From the NCBI GenBank assembly GCA_002419215.1, contig DIFQ01000141.1:1-12819 (forward strand): a DNA stretch of 12,819 nt, in the 5' to 3' direction. This DNA comes from Syntrophaceae bacterium UBA5744. GTDB taxonomy: Bacteria > Desulfobacterota > Syntrophia > Syntrophales > UBA2192. Shown here one piece after another: positions 5,753-12,621 of the stretch (positions are counted from its first letter, which is position 1; each line of letters opens with the position of its first letter). The notes beneath the pieces are model-generated. The model did no database searches. It saw only the letters and a program-made list of their open reading frames with translations, and was not told the DNA's origin. The position numbers and the translations under genes are program-made.

Positions 5753-7495
5753 ATGCTTTTGATTCGTATTGCCATGGCGTCGCTGCTTGCCGCCTGTCTC
5801 GTTACCGGCGCCCATGCCGCCGAGAAGGCAAATCCCGCTGCGACAAAGGGTGCCGTCCAGGCCGAGACCACCTACGACGACCCGCTTGGGCGAAGCACGC
5901 CGCAGGGAACCGCCCTTGGCTTTCTCAGGGCAATGCAGCGCGAGGACTTCGAGCGGGCCGTCGATTACCTGGACACCCGGCAGACGGGAAAGCGCGCCGA
6001 ACAGCTCGCCCGCGAGCTGAACTACATCCTCAACGAGGGGATGTCGACCATTACGACCGCGCTCAACATCAAGCCCGAGGGGAACCTCCAGGACAACCTG
6101 CCCGACAACCGCGAGCTCGTGGGCACCGTCAAGACGAAGCGGGGGGAATACAAGATCCTGCTCGAGCGCGTCCAGAAGGAAAACAACCCGCCGGTCTGGC
6201 TCTTCTCCTCGGAGACCCTCAAGCTCGTGCCCAAGATCTATGAGGAAATCGACGTCCCCTGGCTCGAGCGGCACCTGCCGGCGGCGATGACGGAAAACTA
6301 CCTTGCCGGCCACCCGCTGTACCGGTGGATCATACCCCTCGTGGTGCTTCCCCTGGCGCTTTTTCTCGGCTGGCTCGCCATCAGGGTGCTCTTTGCCCTG
6401 GTTCGCGAGCCGATGCGCAACCGCCTCGGCGAGGCGGTGATGAACAAGCTCCGGGGGGTTAGAAATCCCCTGATGCTTCTCTTCTCGGCAGGCGCGGTTT
6501 ACATTATTTCCCTCGGCTCGGCCTCGCTTCTCGGCCGGCTGTTCTGGACGTTCCTGGCTTCGACCATGGCCGTCGTCGGCCTGACGTGGCTTTCCCTCTA
6601 CCTGATCGATGCCGGTGCGGAGATCATCGAGAGGCGCAGGCCCGAGGCCGCCAATGCCGTCATCCGTCTCTCCGCGACACTGCTGAAGGCCCTGGCCGTC
6701 GTCGTGGGGCTCGTGGTCATCTTCTACTATTTTGCGGGCATCAACCTCACGGCCGTCGTGGCCGGCCTCGGCATCGGCGGCATCGCCGTGGCTTTCGCCG
6801 CCCAGAAGACGATCGAGAACTTCTTCGGAGGGCTCTTCCTCGTCTGGGACAAACCCATTCGCCTGGGCGACTACTGCAAGGCCGGCGAGCATGCCGGCAC
6901 CGTAGAGCACATCGGCCTTCGCTCCACGCAGATCCGCACGCTTGCCCGCACCGTCGTCTCCATTCCCAACGGCCAGCTCTCGTCGATCAGTGTCGAGAAC
7001 TTCGCCCTGCGCGACCGGTTCCTCTTCAAACACACCCTGACCCTGCGTTACGAGACCACGGCGGACCAGCTCCGCTTCATCCTGGCCAGGATTCGCGAGC
7101 TGCTGTACCAGCACCCCCGCGTGGATTCCGCGACGGCGCGCGTGCGCTTCATCGGCTTCGGTCAATCGTCCCTCGATGTGGAGGTCTTCGCCTATGTCTT
7201 CGAGACCGTGCAGGAGTCCTTCCTCGCCGTCCAGGAGGACCTCCTGCTGCGGATCATGGACCTCGTCGAGTCGGGCGGCAGCGGCTTTGCCTTCCCCTCG
7301 CAGACCCTTTACATGTCCAAAGACGAGGGGCTCGACGCGGAAAAGAGCCGCAGGGCAGCCGAGACCGTTCGCCGGTGGAGGGACGAGGGCGAGCTTCCCT
7401 TCCCGGATCACACGCCCGCATTGGTCTCGCACCTCGACAGCACGCTGGACTACCCGCCGAAGGGCTCGGCCCTGGGGGAGAAGGACAAAGGATAA
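5753..7495 (+). CDS. MscS family mechanosensitive channel with periplasmic N-terminal region
   Basis: A 580-residue protein of the small-conductance mechanosensitive channel family, which opens under membrane tension to release solutes. Residues 1-22 look like a signal peptide cut after AHA. A soluble region of about 160 residues follows (from about 45, TPQGTALGFLRAM), probably periplasmic. About five membrane helices run from about 190 to 360. The pore helix has the hallmark Gly/Ala pattern near 337-352 (AGLGIGGIAVAFAAQK) followed by ENFFGGLFLVWDKPIRLGD and, at about 405, PNGQ, which belongs to the beta domain. A cytoplasmic alpha/beta domain and a polar tail follow. It is much longer than E. 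coli MscS (286 residues) because of the periplasmic part. The Shine-Dalgarno AAAGGA lies 8 bases before the ATG. The last residues, EKDKG and the stop, are encoded by a 7-bp repeat array. Confidence 0.9.
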   Translation: MLLIRIAMASLLAACLVTGAHAAEKANPAATKGAVQAETTYDDPLGRSTPQGTALGFLRAMQREDFERAVDYLDTRQTGKRAEQLARELNYILNEGMSTITTALNIKPEGNLQDNLPDNRELVGTVKTKRGEYKILLERVQKENNPPVWLFSSETLKLVPKIYEEIDVPWLERHLPAAMTENYLAGHPLYRWIIPLVVLPLALFLGWLAIRVLFALVREPMRNRLGEAVMNKLRGVRNPLMLLFSAGAVYIISLGSASLLGRLFWTFLASTMAVVGLTWLSLYLIDAGAEIIERRRPEAANAVIRLSATLLKALAVVVGLVVIFYYFAGINLTAVVAGLGIGGIAVAFAAQKTIENFFGGLFLVWDKPIRLGDYCKAGEHAGTVEHIGLRSTQIRTLARTVVSIPNGQLSSISVENFALRDRFLFKHTLTLRYETTADQLRFILARIRELLYQHPRVDSATARVRFIGFGQSSLDVEVFAYVFETVQESFLAVQEDLLLRIMDLVESGGSGFAFPSQTLYMSKDEGLDAEKSRRAAETVRRWRDEGELPFPDHTPALVSHLDSTLDYPPKGSALGEKDKG

Positions 7496-7509
7496 AGGAC
7501 AAAGAGGAA
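7482..7509 (+). repeat. 7-bp tandem array, AGGACAA family, containing the MscS stop codon
   Basis: Units AGGACAA, AGGATAA, AGGACAA, AGAGGAA are consecutive. The TAA at 7493-7495 that ends the MscS gene is part of the second unit. Confidence 0.8.
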
Positions 7510-7511
7510 GA

Positions 7512-7553
7512 AGTGCCTGAGTGAGAAGAAGTGTTTGAGTGTCTGAGTGAAGA
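7512..7553 (+). repeat. 8-bp tandem array, AGTGNNNN family, left arm
   Basis: Units are AGTGCCTG, AGTGAGAA, a 2-base slip (GA), AGTGTTTG, AGTGTCTG and the terminal AGTGAAGA. It faces an inverted copy at 7597-7636 across a 43-base loop. Confidence 0.85.
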
Positions 7554-7596
7554 AAAGAGCAAGTACGACGATGAAGGATTACCGATTCCTTCTTCC

Positions 7597-7636
7597 TCTT
7601 CACTCAAGCACTAGGGCACTTAGACACTTAGACACT
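7597..7636 (-). repeat. 8-bp tandem array, AGTGNNNN family, right arm
   Basis: On the minus strand the units are AGTGTCTA twice, AGTGCCCT, AGTGCTTG and AGTGAAGA. It pairs with 7512-7553. Confidence 0.85.
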
Positions 7637-7663
7637 TTTCGGCTGCCGCCCTGCGGCATGACG

Positions 7664-7735
7664 GGATAGACTGGATAGACGGAACAGACCAGACAGACCA
7701 GACAGACCAGACAGACCAGACAGACGAGACTGACC
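7664..7735 (+). repeat. 9-bp tandem array, AGACAGACC family, abutting the RNB start codon
   Basis: Eight units in a row: GGATAGACT, GGATAGACG, GAACAGACC, AGACAGACC three times, AGACAGACG, AGACTGACC. The ribonuclease ATG (7738) begins two bases after the last unit, so the array occupies the usual place of the ribosome binding site. Confidence 0.9.
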
Positions 7736-7737
7736 AG

Positions 7738-9201
7738 ATGGACCCCAAACGAAGCCACCTCCAGATCCTGCGACGCATCGCGCGCCGGGCGATGATCGAG
7801 CGGGGCTTTCTTCCCGACTTCACCGCGCAGGTCCGGGACGAGCTTGCGGCGCTGCGTCCGGCGCCTGCCCAGGCAGGGCTGCGCGACCTGCGGGACCTTC
7901 CCTGGTGCTCCATCGACAACGACGATTCGCGCGATCTCGACCAGCTCACCGCTGCCCGCGGGGGCGGCAGCGGCGCGGCAACGATCTATGTCGCCATCGC
8001 CGACGTGGACGCCATGGTCCGGAAGGGAAGGCCCATTGACGATCACGCCTGCCACAACACGACATCCATCTACACCGCCGCGCAGATCTTTCCCATGATC
8101 CCCGAGACGCTCTCGACGGGCCTCACGTCGCTCAACGACGGGGAGGACCGCGCGGCGATCGTCGTCGAGCTGACCGTGCGTGCCGACGGCATCCTCGACG
8201 GGTCCGATGTTTACCGGGCCCTCGTCCGCAGCCGTGCGAAACTGGCCTACAACGCCGTCGCGGCCTGGCTCGAGAACAGCGGCCCGATGCCCGGCGCCGT
8301 GCAGCGCGTGAACGGCCTTGCCGAAAACCTCCGACTTCAGGACACCGCCGCCCTGAAGCTCAGGGAGCGCCGCCAGGCCTGCGGCGCACTCAACCTGGAA
8401 ACGGTGGCGGCCGTTCCCGTCTTCGAAGGCGGCGAGGTCGCATCGTACCGGATCGAGCGGAAAAACAGGGCCAGGGAGCTGATCGAGAACTTCATGATCG
8501 CGGCAAACGAGATTGTTGCCCGCTATCTCGAGTCCAGGAAGGTCCCGTCGATCCGTCGGGTCGTCGAGGCCCCCAGGCGCTGGGACCGGATTGTCGGCGT
8601 GGCCGCGGAGCGGGGCTGGACGCTTCCCGAGGGGCCCGACTCGAAAGCTCTCGAGACGTTCCTGACGGCGCAGAGGGCCCGTGACCCGGGGCATTTCCAC
8701 GATCTGTCCCAGACCGTCATCAAGCTCATCGGCCCGGGGGAGTACAGGGCCGATTTCCCCGGCAGGGAGGCGCCGGGGCACTTCGGTCTTGCCGTGAAGG
8801 ACTATGCCCACTCGACGGCCCCGAACCGGCGCTACCCCGATCTGATCACCCAGCGCCTCGTGAAGGCAGCCATCGAGGGCCGGCCCACCCCATACGGCGA
8901 CGAGGCGCTTGCGTCCCTGGCACGCCGCTGCACTCTCAAGGAGGACGACGCCAACAAGGTCGAGCGCCTCGTCCGCAAGTCGGCCTTTGCGCTCCTGCTC
9001 GAGTCCCGGGTCGGCGAGTCCTTCGACGCCATCGTCACCGGCGCCGCACCCAAGGGCACCTGGGTGCGCATCAACGGCCAGCCTGTCGAGGGGAGGCTCG
9101 TCGAGGGCTTCGTCGGCCTGGACGTGGGCGACCGCCTGCGTGTAAAGCTCATCCGCACCGACGTCGAGCACGGGTTCATCGACTTCCGGCGCGTCGGCTG
9201 A
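7738..9201 (+). CDS. RNB-domain (RNase II/R family) 3'-5' exoribonuclease, short form
   Basis: A 487-residue protein dominated by an RNB catalytic domain (about 52-405), which degrades RNA from the 3' end with Mg2+. The metal-binding motif is S58-I-D-N-D-D-S-R-D-L-D-Q69. D60, D66 and D68 align with E. coli RNase II D201, D207 and D209, while the fourth acid (D210) is Gln here. The motif YAHSTAPNRRYPDLITQRL near 362-380 is the conserved arginine-bearing RNB segment (family: TSPIRRYpDL). The C-terminal 70 residues resemble an S1-type RNA-binding fold. The N-terminal cold-shock domains of RNase II and R are absent; the protein starts with SHLQILRRIARRAMIERG, as in short RNB proteins of this kind. 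The ATG at 7738 is well placed for that start, but no Shine-Dalgarno is visible because a repeat array occupies the site. The D-to-Q change may be a subfamily trait. Confidence 0.9.
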   Translation: MDPKRSHLQILRRIARRAMIERGFLPDFTAQVRDELAALRPAPAQAGLRDLRDLPWCSIDNDDSRDLDQLTAARGGGSGAATIYVAIADVDAMVRKGRPIDDHACHNTTSIYTAAQIFPMIPETLSTGLTSLNDGEDRAAIVVELTVRADGILDGSDVYRALVRSRAKLAYNAVAAWLENSGPMPGAVQRVNGLAENLRLQDTAALKLRERRQACGALNLETVAAVPVFEGGEVASYRIERKNRARELIENFMIAANEIVARYLESRKVPSIRRVVEAPRRWDRIVGVAAERGWTLPEGPDSKALETFLTAQRARDPGHFHDLSQTVIKLIGPGEYRADFPGREAPGHFGLAVKDYAHSTAPNRRYPDLITQRLVKAAIEGRPTPYGDEALASLARRCTLKEDDANKVERLVRKSAFALLLESRVGESFDAIVTGAAPKGTWVRINGQPVEGRLVEGFVGLDVGDRLRVKLIRTDVEHGFIDFRRVG

Positions 9202-9212
9202 CGATAAGAGGA

Positions 9213-9252
9213 AGTGCCAGAGTGTCTGAGTGTTTAAGTGTCTGAGTGAAGA
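9213..9252 (+). repeat. 8-bp tandem array, AGTGNNNN family
   Basis: Five units: AGTGCCAG, AGTGTCTG, AGTGTTTA, AGTGTCTG and the terminal AGTGAAGA, starting 12 bases after the ribonuclease stop. No inverted partner is near, unlike the other two sites, but it is in the same direction as 7512-7553 so the ribonuclease gene lies between direct copies. Confidence 0.85.
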
Positions 9253-9279
9253 GGATGAAGGGACTAGGGACAAGGGAAG
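9252..9279 (+). repeat. 7-bp tandem array, AGGGACA-like
   Basis: Units AGGATGA, AGGGACT, AGGGACA, AGGGAAG. They start at the last base of the 8-bp array and look like relatives of the AGGACAA family. Confidence 0.65.
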
Positions 9280-9282
9280 AAA

Positions 9283-9331
9283 GCCGACAGCCGACAGCCA
9301 ACAGCCGACAGCCAACAGCCAACAGCCAACA
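9283..9331 (+). repeat. 7-bp tandem array, GCCGACA family, left arm
   Basis: Seven units of GCCGACA or GCCAACA in a row, varying only at the fourth base. It can pair with 9366-9431. Confidence 0.9.
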
Positions 9332-9365
9332 GATTCTACCTGACGACTCTTTTTTTTCTTTCGAC

Positions 9366-9431
9366 TGTAGACTGTGGGCTGTAGACTGTCGGCTTCTTTG
9401 CTTTGTAGACTGCGGGCTGTAGACTGTCGGC
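9366..9431 (-). repeat. 7-bp tandem array, GCCGACA family, right arm
   Basis: Two blocks of four units, 9366-9393 and 9404-9431, split by ten bases. On the minus strand the units read GCCGACA, GTCTACA, GCCCACA (or GCCCGCA), GTCTACA. The fourth base of the unit takes all four values across the window. A T-rich loop (9344-9361) separates it from the left arm. Confidence 0.85.
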
Positions 9432-9471
9432 TTCGAAAGGCATGACTGGACAGACCTTCTTCGCCGACGGA

Positions 9472-9507
9472 ACAGACGAAAAAAACGAAACGAACGAAAC
9501 AGACGAA
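9472..9507 (+). repeat. 9-bp tandem array, ACGAA-type
   Basis: Four units: ACAGACGAA, AAAAACGAA, ACGAACGAA, ACAGACGAA. Just before it is a GGACAGACC followed by CTTCTTCGCC; a very similar block occurs at 12625-12713. It lies 15 bases before the metallopeptidase start. Confidence 0.8.
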
Positions 9508-9522
9508 CGTAGTGAGTTTCCC

Positions 9523-10059
9523 ATGCTGCTGAGCCTTTTGCCCCGCATCCTCATGATCCGCTCCTGGATCGAACGGACGCTGGCCGCCCATGCAGGCGAG
9601 GCGAGACCTGTCGGCGAGATCCTCGAAGCCCGCGGCTTCCGGCGCCTGCCCGATTACTTCGGCGCATCGCTTCTCGAGCGCGTCCGTTGCGTGACCGTTG
9701 AGCGCGTCCCCGTGCCGCCGCTTGCCTCAATGGGGCTCAGGCTGATCACCGGTTTCGAGTCGAGGCATTACGCGGGCATCACCTACGGCGACACCTACTT
9801 TGTCGATCGGCGATACGAACGGAGCGAATCCCTGCACTTCCACGAAATGATCCACGCGGTGCAGTGGGACTGCCTCGGGTTTGATCGGTTCCTCCTGGCC
9901 TATGCCCGGGGGCTTCTGCGATACGGCTACGCCCGCAGTCCCCTCGAGGTCATGGCCTACGACCACCAGCGCCGCTTCGAGACCGACCCCTACCCCTATC
10001 CCGCCGAGACACTGGTCCGGGAGGAGCTGCTTGCGCGCTTCGTCCGTCATGAACCGTGA
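9523..10059 (+). CDS. Small HExxH zinc metallopeptidase-like protein (DUF4157-type)
   Basis: A 178-residue soluble protein, no signal peptide. The key motif is H107-E108-M-I-H111-A-V-Q114, an HExxHxxQ of the type seen in DUF4157 and related gluzincins: two His zinc ligands and the catalytic Glu. E142 in SPLEVMAYD, 31 residues later, is a good third ligand, with Y145 nearby; the family often has a PLExxAY segment at this place. Upstream strands (ITGFESRHYAGITYGDTYFVD) fit a peptidase active-site edge. Proteolysis is inferred from the motif. The frame is open upstream to an ATG at 9442, but that adds 27 residues translated from a 9-bp repeat array, so I choose 9523, which has GTGAG seven bases before it. 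It is bracketed by two copies of a 7-bp repeat element (9325-9400 and 10075-10151). No partner gene is obvious. Confidence 0.65.
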   Translation: MLLSLLPRILMIRSWIERTLAAHAGEARPVGEILEARGFRRLPDYFGASLLERVRCVTVERVPVPPLASMGLRLITGFESRHYAGITYGDTYFVDRRYERSESLHFHEMIHAVQWDCLGFDRFLLAYARGLLRYGYARSPLEVMAYDHQRRFETDPYPYPAETLVREELLARFVRHEP

Positions 10060-10067
10060 CCCGCAGG

Positions 10068-10144
10068 CTTGACAGCCAACAGATGTCCCCTGTCGACTCT
10101 TTCTTTTTCTTTCGACTGTAGACTGCGGGCTGTAGACTGTCGGC
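10068..10144. repeat. Second copy of the hairpin repeat element
   Basis: GCCAACA (10075-10081), a spacer with the same T-rich tract, then TGTAGAC, TGCGGGC, TGTAGAC, TGTCGGC (10117-10144). It matches 9325-9400 nearly base for base, with a one-base length change in the spacer and a shorter left arm. It lies between the metallopeptidase gene and the end of the first lipoprotein gene. Confidence 0.85.
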
Positions 10145-10187
10145 TTCTTTTCTGTCTTTTTTCCCCTGCTCCCTCAAGGGCTGAACG

Positions 10188-10859
10188 TTATGTCGGGCCC
10201 TTTCCCGAAGGCAGGCGGTCGATGAGATCGCTTGCCGCCTGCTCCATGACTTTCATCAAGGTGACCGTCCTCTCCTTCGGGGTGTCCTCGGTATACTCGA
10301 GCTCCTCCATCCCTTCCCAGGCGATGCTGCCGTCACGGGAGTCCCAGATCTGGAAGAACAGCCGCAGGCGGGCGGTCTTGGTGGAGAGAAGGCGAAGACC
10401 CAGTATGCTGAGGCGGCCGTCCGACACCTGGCTGAAGCCGGAGAGCTTGAGCTGGGCGATGTAGCGCATCCCCGTGGCATTGCCAACGATCCGAAGGCTG
10501 TCTTGCTTGAAGAGGCCCGTGTCACGGTAATCCTCGAACATGCGCCGGTAGGATTCCTCGACGCCGGACTGGTTGACGGCACTCAATGTCTGGGGAAGGG
10601 TCATCACCGGGATGTCGGGGCGTTTTTTCTGAAGGACCCCGCTGAACGTAAGGGCCACTGCCTGCCTCTCCTCTTCCTGCCCGGTGACGGTGGAGGGCGT
10701 GATGAAGGCCAGCCCGTGACGTTCCAGGTCCGTCGGGTGGAGCGTGAGCGAGCGGTGCTGGATCGAGGAGTAGGTCTGGGGGATGGAGCAGCCGAGGCAG
10801 GCGGCCGCGACCGCGATGGCAGACCACAGAAGGAAACCGCGAAGAAGGGTACGCCTCAT
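10188..10859 (-). CDS. Putative lipoprotein, paralogue A, unknown function
   Basis: A 223-residue protein with a signal sequence (basic RR start, hydrophobic 9-20) ending at C24, preceded by Gly, as in a lipoprotein signal II site; C21 at the -3 position is atypical and is shared with the paralogue. The mature part is about 200 residues. It contains a repeated alpha/beta style: RHGLAFITPSTVTGQEEE, then VALTF, then GMRYIAQLKLSGFS, then LRLFFQIWDSRDGSIAWEG. The last segment resembles strands of CsgG/LpoB-like lipoproteins, an inference only. The ATG at 10859 is preferred over 10868: AAAGGA lies 8 bases before it, while it touches the other. It is nearly three-quarters identical by eye, with no gaps, to the next lipoprotein (11042-11734), so the two arose by tandem duplication. 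It probably acts at the inner leaflet of the outer membrane. Confidence 0.7.
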   Translation of the reverse strand: MRRTLLRGFLLWSAIAVAAACLGCSIPQTYSSIQHRSLTLHPTDLERHGLAFITPSTVTGQEEERQAVALTFSGVLQKKRPDIPVMTLPQTLSAVNQSGVEESYRRMFEDYRDTGLFKQDSLRIVGNATGMRYIAQLKLSGFSQVSDGRLSILGLRLLSTKTARLRLFFQIWDSRDGSIAWEGMEELEYTEDTPKERTVTLMKVMEQAASDLIDRLPSGKGPT

Positions 10860-10951
10860 GCCTTGCATCCTTTCTGTGTGGGATTCGTTGCCAGTGGGAT
10901 TGTGCCGCGTGGAATATCCAGAATGTAATTTAAGGATGGACCGGATGACGG

Positions 10952-10982
10952 ATGCGAGTCAAGGGTTTTCCCTTGATCGCAT
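10952..10982. terminator. Hairpin between the two lipoprotein genes
   Basis: Arms 10952-10965 and 10970-10982 form a 13-bp stem with one bulged G (10958) and a TTTT loop, starting 59 bases after the stop of the upstream lipoprotein gene on the minus strand. There is no T tract, so it may be a rho-type or stability element, or a regulatory leader hairpin for the downstream gene. Confidence 0.5.
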
Positions 10983-11041
10983 GCGGCAGCCTCCGACCGG
11001 GCGGGGCTCACAACGCGGGCGCAGAGTGTGAGGCTGCTTCC

Positions 11042-11734
11042 TCACGGGCGGACCGTCATGTCGGGCTGCACCGGCAGCCCCGAAGGCAGGCGGTCGACGA
11101 GATCGCTTGCCGCCTTGTCGATCACCTTTTTCAGGGTGACCGTTCTCTCCATCGCGGTGTCTTCGGCATACTCTAGCTCGTCCAGGCCCTCCCAGGCGAC
11201 ACTACCATCCGAGGAGTCCCAGATCTGGAAGAACAGCCTCAGGCGGGCGACCTTGGTGGAAAACACGCGAAGACCGAAGACGCCGAGGCGGCCGTCCGAC
11301 CCCTGGCTGAACCCGGAGAGCTTGAGCTGGCCCAGGTAGCGCAGGCCCGTGGCCCGGCTGACGTTCTGAAGGCTGTCCAGCTTGAAGAGGCCCGTGTCCC
11401 GGTAATCCGCGAACATGAGCTTGTAGGATTCCTCGATGCCGGCGCGGTTCACGGCGCTCAACGTCTGGGAAAGGGTCATCACGGGGATCTCGGGACGCTT
11501 TTGTTTCAGAACCTCGCTGAACGTAAGGGCCACCGCCTGCTTTTCCTCCTCCTGGCCGGTGACGGTGGACGGGGTGATGAAGGCAAGCCCGTGCCGTTCC
11601 AGGTCCTGGGGCTGGAGCGTGAGCGCCCGGTGCTGGATCGAGGAATAAGTCTGAGGGATTGCACAGCCGTAACAGAGTGTTGCCGCGACGGCAATAAGCC
11701 ACAGCCTCCAAGCGCGGTGAAGGTCGTGCCGCAT
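11042..11734 (-). CDS. Putative lipoprotein, paralogue B, unknown function
   Basis: A 230-residue protein with the same layout as the 10188-10859 gene. The signal sequence ends at C24, preceded by C-Y-G. The mature region aligns without gaps through the conserved segments IPQTYSSIQHR, LERHGLAFITPSTVTGQEEE and ARLRLFFQIWDS; differences are mostly conservative. The C-terminus is seven residues longer, ending PVQPDMTVRP. ATG at 11734 is supported by AAGGGGG about eight bases before it. It is the first gene of the minus-strand pair, so it may be expressed with or separately from paralogue A because of the hairpin between them. The divergent VTT gene starts 158 bases upstream. No ligand or partner can be named. 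Confidence 0.7.
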   Translation of the reverse strand: MRHDLHRAWRLWLIAVAATLCYGCAIPQTYSSIQHRALTLQPQDLERHGLAFITPSTVTGQEEEKQAVALTFSEVLKQKRPEIPVMTLSQTLSAVNRAGIEESYKLMFADYRDTGLFKLDSLQNVSRATGLRYLGQLKLSGFSQGSDGRLGVFGLRVFSTKVARLRLFFQIWDSSDGSVAWEGLDELEYAEDTAMERTVTLKKVIDKAASDLVDRLPSGLPVQPDMTVRP

Positions 11735-11823
11735 AGCCTGCCCCCTTTTGTTATTTGTTAAAGTTTCGCACAGATTACACCGGCAGTAAAGCCCCGGGTG
11801 GCAATTCGCCCCGACAATATCAA

Positions 11824-11852
11824 TTTACTCGGAGGGCATGACGCGTTAATAC
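11824..11852 (+). promoter_or_regulatory. Candidate weak promoter for the VTT gene
   Basis: TTTACT at 11824-11829 and TAATAC at 11847-11852 are 17 bases apart, matching the consensus at only 4 and 3 of 6 positions. A repeated GTTAAT at about 11846 and 11860 lies nearby and could be an operator half-site pair; it is too short to be sure. Confidence 0.25.
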
Positions 11853-11892
11853 TGAAGAGGTTAATCATCACCGAACACAAAGCAAAGGCCGA

Positions 11893-12621
11893 ATGACCTC
11901 GAAAACATCCACCCTGATCAAGACAGCCATGGGCCTGGCTTTTTTCTCGCTTCTCGCCCTGGCCTGGCACCGCTGGGAGCTGTCCGCGTTCTTCACTCCC
12001 GCGCATGTTGAGGCCGTGCTGGAGTCCATCGGGCCCCTGGCCCCGCTGATCTACATGGCCGTCATGGCGGTCACGGCCGTCATCATTCCCATCCCGGGGC
12101 CCCCGCTTTTTGTGATCGCCGGTGCGATCTTCGGGCCCGTCATGGGCACCGTCTACGCCGTGGCCGGTTCCGTCGCCGGGGCGCTTGTCGCCTTTCTCAT
12201 CGCCCGGTTTCTGGGGAGGGATTTTATCGAGTCGCTGGTGGGCAGGCAGGTCGTGATCTGCTGCGAGTGCTCCGAGGGGCTCCTGACGAAGATCGTCTTC
12301 TTTTCGCGTCTCCTGCCCCTGGTCTCCTTCGACGTGGTGAGCTACGGCGCGGGGCTCACCCGGATGCGCCTGCGGAGCTTCGCCCTGGCCACGCTCCTCG
12401 GGTCGATCCCCATGACCTTCATCTACCACAGCTTCGGCTCCCTGATGAAGGTCAGCACGATGACGGGCCTCATCCTGGGGCTTGTGGTCGTCGCGATCCT
12501 GTTCGCCCTTCCGTACCTGGCCGATCGCTGGGATGTCAGGAGATTCCGGCCCCGGCTCGTCGCCCGCAGCGGCGAGGACCCCTGCGCCCCACCCGACAAA
12601 AAGACTGAAATGACCAAATAG
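11893..12621 (+). CDS. TVP38/TMEM64 (VTT domain) family membrane protein
   Basis: A 242-residue inner-membrane protein with about five to six helices. It carries the VTT (DedA/SNARE-associated) domain: PIPGPPLFVIAGAIFGPVMG near 70-88, a Gly/Ala-rich helix, then FFSRLLPLVSFDVVSYGAGLTRM near 136-158, and a following FALATLLGSIPM helix. In the family the Pro and Gly residues form re-entrant loops of a lipid scramblase or transport fold; the substrate is unknown here. The stretch near 117-125 contains VICCECSE, with three cysteines close together, which is unusual for the family. ATG 11893 has AAAGG six bases upstream. The last residues (KKTEMTK) and the TAG at 12619-12621 are encoded by a 9-bp repeat array. 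It is divergent from the lipoprotein pair. Confidence 0.85.
   Translation: MTSKTSTLIKTAMGLAFFSLLALAWHRWELSAFFTPAHVEAVLESIGPLAPLIYMAVMAVTAVIIPIPGPPLFVIAGAIFGPVMGTVYAVAGSVAGALVAFLIARFLGRDFIESLVGRQVVICCECSEGLLTKIVFFSRLLPLVSFDVVSYGAGLTRMRLRSFALATLLGSIPMTFIYHSFGSLMKVSTMTGLILGLVVVAILFALPYLADRWDVRRFRPRLVARSGEDPCAPPDKKTEMTK

Noticed and set aside
5687..7603. Long minus-strand open frame of 638 codons across the MscS gene
   Set aside because: It is antisense to a clear MscS protein, composition is Arg/Gly/Glu/Asp-rich with no domain, and its first part is repeat sequence. GC-rich third positions keep it open.
7664..7735. Possible CRISPR array
   Set aside because: Units are 9 bp and abut with no spacers; CRISPR repeats are about 24-40 bp separated by unique spacers of similar length. 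The same holds for the other arrays.
9442..9522. Upstream start of the metallopeptidase at 9442
   Set aside because: The extra 27 residues come from the 9-bp array (Asn/Glu/Thr/Asp-rich) and 9523 is closer to a purine-rich site.
7600..9591. Long minus-strand open frame of 663 codons across the RNB gene
   Set aside because: Antisense to a well-supported RNB protein; its start and end run into repeat arrays that read as low-complexity protein.
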